This document shows, one piece after another, positions 56,001 through 64,000 of a DNA stretch of 64,000 nt. This DNA comes from Pagrus major (lineage: Eukaryota; Chordata; Actinopteri; Spariformes; Sparidae). The DNA is taken from NCBI RefSeq assembly GCF_040436345.1, contig NC_133218.1, positions 26,214,710 through 26,278,709 on the forward strand. The letters are read 5' to 3'. Positions within the stretch are counted from its first letter, which is position 1. Each line of letters opens with the position of its first letter. The position numbers were made by a program, and so were the translations under genes. Under the pieces are notes generated by a model. The model was given only the letters and a program-made list of their open reading frames with translations. It searched no databases and was not told where the DNA came from.

Positions 56001-56479
56001 ATACACTTCGCTAAAGCATTTGACTAGAAAAGTGATTTGTACATATCAATTCACGATACTTAACCACATGTATGTGCCTTTTTATTCACACACTCCTCGT
56101 GGTCTGTGTGAACATAGATCCTTCAGTTCTTGAAGGTGTTTTTTGAATAGATAGATGGATAGATGGAGGCTTTTGTATAAGTGTTGAGTGAATTTTTTTC
56201 AGTATTACCTCCTCCGAGAAGGTCGGGTTTTCAGACCTCTTTTTCTGCTTGTCGGTTATCTCAGAAACATTCAACTAAGGCCATGAGCCAAAGAAAAACT
56301 GGTTAGTTTTTGTTACAGATATAGCGCCACCATGTGGTCATTTAATCAGCTCATACAATCCTGATGAGTCCTGAGCCATGAAGTCAAAAAGGAGAATTTT
56401 TAGTAAAGTTCTTGCTTTAACTATCGTGTATCCATACAGACCAATGTTCGGCCACCATGTTGATTTCTTTTCTTGTTTT

Positions 56480-56650
56480 ATTTTTGCCTGTTGTTGGCTT
56501 TATTTATGGGGCAGTTTAGGAGTGTCATGAAACAGGGAGAGTGAGAGGGGACGGCATGTAGCAAAGGGACACGGGTCGGATTTGAACTCGCCCCAGTGGC
56601 GAGGGCACAGCCTCTGTACACAGGGCGTACGCTCCACCAACTGAGCCCCA
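56480..56650 (-). mobile_element. tRNA-derived SINE, second copy
   Basis: On the - strand it starts GGGGCTCAGTTGGTGGAGCG, a clear tRNA box A, and continues to GGCGAGTTCAAATCCGACCC, a box B-like sequence. It shares CAGAGGCTGTG and the tail with 27794-27978. Confidence 0.75.
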
Positions 56651-59600
56651 TGTTGAATTTTTTTTTTGTACAAATTTCATCCAACCTTCAATCAAAATCT
56701 GTAACCTCTGAATGATCCTAAAAACATTGTTTTTTTTGTTTTTTATTGCCAGATTTTTTGAGCATATTGTGCAGTTTCAACCAAATTTATAAGACATGTA
56801 AACGCACAGTATAACACAATATAATGCATTTAAACAGCCATAACTTAGTGATGATGATTCTGACTCAGCTGAGATTTTGTACAATTCATCCCTGCACATA
56901 ACCCAGGATTTTGATATTTTCAAAACATGTATTTTGACGGCACGTATTTTGATCTAAACAACACATTTAGAGATTTGTTCGGCCTTGTTTGAGCTGCGTT
57001 TTGACTACTTGCTTTGGTTTTCTCTGAATATTTTAAGACATTATATATTTGTTGTCATATTTGTTGTTGTTTTGTTTATTGATTAAAAAAAATCCCCACA
57101 ACATATTTGTTGTATTCTGTGTGTTTAATGCATATTTTGTCTCTACTAAGGCATGTGACTGCACTGGTACCGGTTTAATGTCTTTCTTAAACGAAACTGC
57201 GAAGTATCTTACTTACTTACTATTTTAACAAACGTTTGAGGGATGTCGCATTGCCATGTTGTTTTACAGCAATTGAGAAAGTACACTGATTGCACTTCTG
57301 TTGATCAAACTGAAAACTTTGTAAAATCCCAACTCACTGTCCAGTTGTGACTGAGCCTGTTGCCCCTGATAATATCCTCCCTGCTAACACAGATTGTCCT
57401 CCTGGAGAGACGGTATTTAAACTTTAAACAAAATATCTCAGACCAACCGATCAGATTTTGACAAAACTTGGTAGACTGATGGATCTCACACAAATACAAA
57501 GAAAATACATTTTTTTAAACTTTAAATTGTTTTAGATCTTCTGCAAAACTCTAGATTATGCAACCAGTTCCTGTTTTCTTGAGTTCCTTAAAGTCTTGTT
57601 TTGAAAATCTGTCTGCAGCAGTAGTGGTTGTTTTTCAAACCCATTAACAAACTGAAATACTAGTAAGTAATTTATGTACGACTCAGATTAAAGCAACAAG
57701 TAACCTCTATTACTCCCCCTGTAATGTTCCCACTGCACAGACTATCACCTGGTCACTGATCACTCTTGTGTCAGCCTGCAGTACCAGATAAGTGTCCTGT
57801 TTTCACTGAACTGTTGATTGTATTTAGACACAAGCAACACAGCATGTCCGTCTGCACAGAGCAGGCCTCTGGCTTTTTATGGAGCTGTCATCCAGGCCTG
57901 GGCGAGGGAACAGCTGTGGAGCCCCATCTCGCTCCCTCAGCCCCACCAGAGCTCTGAACGTCAGCAAATGTCATCAGTCTGTTAATGTGCTGTTCCACTG
58001 CTGCTGAGCCGCCTTATCCCTGTGCTCGATGGCATGCTCGTTTTACTGGGGTTCAGTCGGTGGTCATGTTGTGAGATTTCAAAGCTTCACGAGTATTAAA
58101 ACACAGCGTGTTTACAACCAGAGGTACAGCTGTATGTGTGAGCGTACACCTCGACAGCATTACTTACAAAATAAAGTGAGTGAGACGACATCTTAAATTA
58201 CAATTCAGCTACTTCTATCTAACTTCCAGGAGGTGTGCAGGACAGAATTAGGATGGTCATAAAAATAGATCCCTGTCCACCATGTTTTTTTTACATTCCT
58301 GTTTTTAGATTCAACATTACAAAGTTCTCTGAACCTCAAACTTAAGTCATTTCATATCTTTAGTAGCTGATGTAACTAACAATTATGACTTTTGCAACTC
58401 TTATAATAAAGAAAAGAAATCTGACGAGGAGAGAACTAGCTCGTGCCTTTTGTAATGTGACTAGTGGCTGTAGTATTTTCATGGCGTAATCAGACATTCA
58501 CTTATTCATTATTTGTGCACGTTTCATTGCATCTTATTCCTCTGCATTTTCAGGTTGACTTTTCTGTGATATTTAAAATGTAAAGAGTGTTTTTAAGAGG
58601 AGAAACCTTTTTTCTTTTTTTTATAATTTGTTAATTTGAGATTTTTATTTTCTTAAACCTCATTTTGTGTGTACATTTTCAAAAAGTATACGCATCTTGG
58701 ACCCCTAAACTGCACGGCAGACAAAATGCATTTAAGGAAAATAAATGTAAATGTAGCCACGCTGCAGGTTTTCACCCTGTAACCCCAGGCGGGTGAGATC
58801 TCTGCGTCTGGTTTGTTCCAGCCTTAATTGCGGCGTACACTCTTGTTTCACACCATACGATTGAACTTTAAAACCATTTATTCAAAATCTCTAATCAATG
58901 AATGATTAAAAAGATGTGTTAATTTAACGTCACTTTACAATAACAGGCATGAGCTGCTCCTGTCAGACAAAAACAGGCAACAATGAAGTGCATTATAACA
59001 AGACACCATTTATTCTATAGTTTAGACATTATATGAATATTGTGCTTTAAATTTTTGGCTTCCATATCACCAAATATTTAGCAGGTTAAACCCACTTTAA
59101 ATCAGTCTGTCCTCCTTTTTTAGTTTGATTGATTCATTAATTGCAAGCTTTTCACATTTATGAAATAATCCTGTTGAATTATTTTAACTATTAACTACAA
59201 TTTTGGGATGATTGTGTAATAATGCTCACCGACTTGTGTCCCCAAACAATCCCCATGAATTATGGATGTGTCATTAAATCGAAATATGTCTCGTTCTTTG
59301 GTGGATTTGAGCTCAAACAGCCCAACAGATATATTTTATTTCTTACAAATGATTTGTTGTAATATAGCCTAAAGATCAGCCCTCATTGATGGACTGCTAA
59401 TTTTCCTAACAAAATATAAGTATACAGTGCTGAAAGTAATGGTCTACATACATCTAACACAAACGACATAACAGTGCTTACAATATATCCTCAATTTTTC
59501 ATTTTAAAACAAATAACAAGCGTTCTGACAAATATTGCCAATAAAGCATATACCTCCTTGGCCAATTCGCCTGAATTTTAAAATATGTAGGCCTACAGAA

Positions 59601-60228
59601 TAAATAAAAAAGTTGCGCTTATAGGCTATTCAAAAAAGTGCCTTCATCATTTTTACACAGTATATATGGACATGTGTATGCGATGTCCATTATTGTTCAT
59701 TTCGAAATTCAACGCTGGTATGAAAGTCCAAAATAAAAAAAAACATAAAACAAAGAGCCTCAGTCTAATTTGTCAAAGAAAATAAAGGTAAAAACTTCAG
59801 ACGGAGAAAATTGGACGTGTGCATTATTTTTTTTTTCTTTACATTGGCCTATTTAACAAGAAGAATAAACATGAACAAGAAGTGTGAAGTGGTAGTCATC
59901 CGCTCTGCAGGACTAAGTACCAAACAGCAGCAGGGTTTCATACAGCCAGTCTTTACCCCGCTGGTCGATGTAGATGCATGAAAAAAGTTTGTATTATTAT
60001 ATATTATTATTACGTGGTTGCTTTGTGATGGGCATGTCTCCGCGTCTTTGCCGCATGGTGTGTAAAACAGTACAGAAAAGTAGTCCGGGCTACTTGAAGC
60101 AGTGAGCTGTCTCCAGGGGCCGGGGCAGGCCTCTCTCAGTGGTTATTTTACTCGTTTTCGCTTCACCCTGCCGCCTGGCTCCAGGCTGTCACACCGGCCT
60201 CTGGGTCTGCACAGTGTCCGTGAAGGCA

Positions 60229-62458
60229 TCACATGACGCAGGGCTTGATGTCCTGGTAGGCGACCTGTTGGTGGTGGTAGTAGGAGCTGCTGCTCGGTGA
60301 GTGCATCGCCGAGGACGTCATGGCGTTGAAGGAGAAGACGAACTCCTTTCGGTCGCACATGCTCGGAGACTGGGAATGGTACCGAGGAATACCTGCGAGA
60401 AAAAGGTTTCAAAAACATGGGTTAAAAAACAGGGAAATATTTAGTGTCACGAGACAAGAGTTTGACCTCTGAAAAAAACAGTTATAATAATAAAATTATC
60501 ACATTTGCTTTAACTGGTAATTAATTGTCAATTATCCATGACATTTCCTGTGGAGCAGCCGGTCCTGACGTAGGTTTTTCTGGATCCACTTACAATAATA
60601 ATAATAATGATAATAATAATAATAATAATAATGTTGTAGGAACTTTATACAGCTATGTTAAATTAAAATGAGAATCTTCACACCTCTTCCTCCAAATTTT
60701 CTTGAGGCCCTGTATCGAACATTTTTTCTCTAAAATCCATCGAGAGAATTTTTTTTAATTTAATTTGCAGAGGCCAGATAAGACCTTCACTCTGTTATGT
60801 ACTCCTCGTAGACCCGCAGTCCGTTTAGCAAGCACGATTAAGATTGTCAAAAGGCGGAGGCGGGCTTGCAGGGCTAATTGACAGTGGCCCTCTTGCACGC
60901 CAGTCCCGCAGGACTCGCGGCCTCGGGGCAAGGCAGGCTGGTCCTGACCGCGCTTGTTTTTCTTGCCCGGAGATTGGCACGGCTCTAAACTGTCCCGGCA
61001 GACCCTCCCTGCCCTTTCGTGACTCTCTCTCTCTCTTCTTCTTCTTCTTTTTTTCCCCCAGAAACTGAAACCGTGCGTAAAAAAAACCACCTGATATCTG
61101 GATTTTATTGTGAAGTCTGTTTAATTGGAAGCAGGACGGAGATGAAGCTTAATTTTCGTGGGAGAAATGTGTGTTTTCTTCGGGGTTGCATCATTTTCTT
61201 TAATGCCTTTGATGAACTGATTTCTTCTTCTGTGTTTGGTGACAGGAAATTCAAAATAGAGATATTCAAATAAGGTTATGTCAGGCTCGATATTTTTTCC
61301 TTTAGGCCCACCTTTGGCGTTAGATCATCACAATCTTAGAAATAAAATATTATTTAGACCTTCTAGTAATTAAATGGCTTGGTCTTTGTATTTCTAAATG
61401 TCCCTGCATCATATATTTTCTTGCTCTCTTCATAAAATCCTCTGCGGTTTTTAATTAGTGGGGATCACATTGAGCTTACCTTGTAAATCTGTAGTACTGT
61501 GCCCGTTCTGGTGCAGGTACGACTGGTCTAGTGAATGTGTGGGCAGGCTCGGCTGCAGCGGGTTCGCCCCTGGATTACAAGGAGACAGAGGCTGCTGCTT
61601 GATGTAGGAGGCCCCGTTATTGAGCGAGGCCGAGGGAGCCGGGGCCCACGCCGAGGCTGAGCTCGAGTAGACGGGGTGAGGCTCCATGACTCCCCCGCTG
61701 GTGAGCAGAGGGGAGGCGGAATTGTCGTGGTGGGGATAATCACTCCCAGTGGATCCTGTACAACTTCCCATGTAGGAATGTCCACTGTTGGTCGACAAGT
61801 GTGACATGGTGTGCCCGGACAGACCCATCCCCTCCATGTTACCTGCCAAGTGTCCATTCATCATCCCAATCCCGCTGTCCAGAGACAGGCTGTTGGGCGG
61901 ACAGGACAGGCCCCCGCCGCTCCCCTGGAAGTTGTAGGACTCGGGGATGTGGTTGAATCCCAGGCCGTTCATCATGCTGTACATGGGCTTCAGCGCCTGG
62001 CACTTGCGCCTGAAGCCCCTGGGTCTCCTTCTGAAGGAGCCTTCCTCGAACATAAACTCACTAGCCGGGTCGATAGTCCAGTAGTGGCCCTTCCCTGGCC
62101 GGCCGAGGCCCTTGGGCAGCTTTATGAAGCACTCGTTCAGGGACAAGTTGTGACGCACGGAGTTCTTCCATCCCTGGTATGAGCCCCTGAAAAACGGGAA
62201 GCGGCTCTGTAGGAACTGGTATATTTCACTCAGCGTCAGGCGCTTGGTTGGAGAGCTCTGGATAGCCATGACTATTAAAGCGATGTATGAATACGGGGGC
62301 TTCTCGGGTCTGCGGATCCCTGCGTTTGTCTTTTTGGTTTTCGTAGTGGAAGAGGCGGTTTCCATCACCGCCGTCTGTCCGTGCGGCTTCTCCGGAGCAG
62401 ACATCGGGCTGCTCTGAGCAGGAGTCTGCGCTGGGGGCTGCTGGACCTCTGCCGTCAT
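60229..62458 (-). CDS. foxf1: Forkhead transcription factor FoxF1
   Basis: Two exons on the - strand: 62458-61480 and 60392-60229 (stop TGA 60231-60229). They are joined at phase 1 with GT-AG sites, giving 380 aa against about 379 in human. The forkhead domain spans about 51-145 ([20 protein letters not shown] to the wing), with recognition helix [13 protein letters not shown] at about 99-111 and a basic [11 protein letters not shown] stretch after it. The C-terminal part is Ser/Gly/Pro-rich, with [23 protein letters not shown] and, from exon 2, [20 protein letters not shown] and QDIKPCVM, all as in FOXF1. It binds DNA in the nucleus and directs gut, lung or swimbladder and vascular mesenchyme. 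The N-terminus ([11 protein letters not shown]) lacks the mammalian poly-Gly run. A second in-frame Met at residue 19 matches the human start. FoxF2 is less likely because of C-terminal identity and the mthfsd neighbour. Confidence 0.96.
60593..60632. repeat. AAT trinucleotide microsatellite in the foxf1 intron
   Basis: About 13 AAT units with one interruption (AATGAT) lie about 200 bp inside the intron from the exon 2 acceptor. Confidence 0.85.
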
Positions 62459-64000
62459 TGGTAGGATTTAGTCTTCGAGATGGCAAACGAAAATGGTTGA
62501 TTTCCACCTTCCCAACACTACAAAGTTGGACACAAATTCGCTGACATAAAGAGCCAAAAAAAGAAGTGGGTAAACTTAACGCGCGAACCAAAGACGAGAC
62601 TTCTCTTCGTAACTTCTTCCGTTTGGTTCAGTCCTGCAGCAGTCTGAAGCCGAACCGCCTTGTAGGCTACGCAGCGTCCGAAAATGGGATAAGGAGCAGA
62701 ACAGGAGCCGCTTTCCACTTCAGTTGGTGTGTTGTCGTGCGTCCGAGGAGCTCACTTTTTACTTATCTGTTGCCATCAGCGCATTGGAAGCTGGATGTCT
62801 TGGCCATCCTAACGTTGGGACCCGCCCAGTTCCCTCCTACTTCAGTGGTGGGCTGTGAGCATGCACATCTGTATGCGTTCACTTTTCAGAGAAATGTGTT
62901 TTTCCCCTTTCCTTACATTGAAATAGGGAATATATCTCTTATATAGCCTGTTTAAACCTATAATACTATTTTATGATGCAGAACAGAACGACGTGGCTTC
63001 AGATGGATTATAATTTATTACATAATCACACAATGATTAAATATCCTGGCTGTGGCCTTTAGATACACATTACTTTGCTATCTAATATGACTTTATTTTT
63101 ATTTTTCAGCTTATTTTAAACACAGAATATTATGGTATAAACTGCATTTTTAACAAACCTGCTGTGCAAACTGCATCTCTCCATTTTCAGGCCACATGTT
63201 TGATGCACCAGCACGGCCAGCAGGTCATGTCTGGTCACGTCTTATTAAACTTATTAAATATTTTTTAAAACATTTTTAGTTCATGGAAAGCATTTAGCAG
63301 AGAGCGTGCCCCTCATATTCACCACCACCCTCCTGATTTCTGTAAAAGATAGACAGGAACATGGGCAGGATGTTTATACAGCAGAATGTAAACATTTTCC
63401 CTGGCCTTCTTTAAATAAAAAATCAAGCAAAAGCCCCGTTTAGATCAGCTAATACTCAATCTGATGCGATATGCCCGTCTGTTCGCAGCGGCTCATGTAA
63501 GATGTTGGGACGTTTTTACACATGAATATTGTTTGTGTAATGCAGTCATAATATTTACGCAGGGGACGCAGGAGGAGTGAGGTGGAAGCTCTGCCGAGCT
63601 GTGAGCACAGAAACTCGGACGGGGACTTGAGGATCGACTCCTGCGGGGAGTTTTGCCATCGAATGATTCAGAAATGAAGGTAAAGTGGATTTAATACTCA
63701 TCAGGCAGAAATTAAGAATTTAGTGACAGAGTGGAAAACCAGACGTGTTCAGTTTGTTTAATATCTCAGAGAACAATCAGAATAATGAAGCTCAAATTAA
63801 ACTCCCCAGAATGTTTTTTGCTTCGACTGAATTGTTTTTTACCCAGGAGAGGATGCGCATCTGTTTGTTTATCTGTTTGTGTTTCCAAGGTCGAAACGCT
63901 TATTTTTTCCTCGTTTTACTGACTTTTATACAGCTGTGAGCGAGAGCTACTGAAAGACGATCACTCCATAACCTAAAACTGTTGACAGTAGGTTGCTTAT
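62459..64000. other. foxf1 upstream region
   Basis: It is the promoter side of foxf1 (- strand). It holds a CCAAT box on the - strand (ATTGG at 62783-62787) and a TATATAAG on the - strand at 62945-62938, 480 bp before the start codon. A possible spliced non-coding exon on the + strand may end at about 63679 (ATGAAG followed by GTAAAG). In mammals the non-coding RNA FENDRR starts divergently here. No protein-coding gene is supported. Confidence 0.4.
62938..62945 (-). promoter_or_regulatory. TATA-like box upstream of foxf1
   Basis: On the - strand the sequence reads GGCTATATAAGAGAT. If used, transcription would start near 62905 and leave a 5'UTR of roughly 450 bp. The CCAAT box at 62783 would then lie downstream, so one of the two signals is probably not used. 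Confidence 0.3.

Larger units (their letters stand above)
55842..60228. other. mthfsd-foxf1 tail-to-tail interval
   Basis: It holds both 3'UTRs and a SINE (56480-56650); the rest is AT-rich sequence without a supported gene. Near the foxf1 side, AATAAA on the - strand can be read at about 59014-59009, a candidate end for foxf1. Parts of 59400-60200 may be conserved foxf1 3'UTR, which I cannot test here. Confidence 0.5.

Noticed and set aside
60143-60418. 91-aa - strand open frame over foxf1 exon 2
   Set aside because: It is a different frame from the true exon, which reads [17 protein letters not shown] to QDIKPCVM after splicing.
61811-62182. 123-aa open frame on the + strand inside foxf1
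   Set aside because: It is antisense to the forkhead exon, with GC-rich shadow reading only.

Overview
The window is vertebrate nuclear DNA, most likely from a ray-finned fish (teleost). It holds intron-split, GT-AG spliced genes with clear human orthologues, compact introns, and several repeat types typical of fish: TTAA-flanked and other inverted-repeat elements, tRNA-derived SINEs, and a decayed LINE fragment. There is no operon, CRISPR array, rRNA or tRNA gene. All gene models were built by hand from splice sites, reading phase and remembered protein families. No database search was run.

Layout. (1) 29-8954, + strand: def8, complete from its start codon; 11 coding exons, 440 aa. (2) 12088-21212, + strand: afg3l1, a mitochondrial AAA metalloprotease, 17 recognisable coding exons. 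An expected exon of about 89 bp, carrying the third zinc ligand of the protease, is absent. (3) 25000-44295, - strand: dbndd1, four exons, 157 aa, with large repeat-rich introns. (4) 44296-49311: no gene I can name, but one unassigned coding-like ORF on the - strand. (5) 49312-55841, + strand: mthfsd, with a tandemly duplicated 38-codon exon after a GC-AG intron, and a long Arg-rich linker before its RRM. (6) 60229-62458, - strand: foxf1, two exons, 380 aa, tail-to-tail with mthfsd. (7) 62459-64000: foxf1 upstream region.

The genes share no pathway. def8 acts in endolysosome positioning, afg3l1 in inner-membrane protein quality control, dbndd1 is a poorly known dysbindin-domain protein, mthfsd is a folate-ligase-like and RNA-binding protein, and foxf1 is a mesodermal transcription factor. 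What links them is synteny: def8-afg3l1-dbndd1 matches human 16q24.3, and mthfsd-foxf1 matches 16q24.1, with orientations kept inside each block.

The strongest points for a second look are the missing afg3l1 exon (a real gene loss or an assembly deletion) and the mthfsd exon duplication (a possible mutually exclusive exon pair). I did not find convincing evidence of a wholly new biological system.
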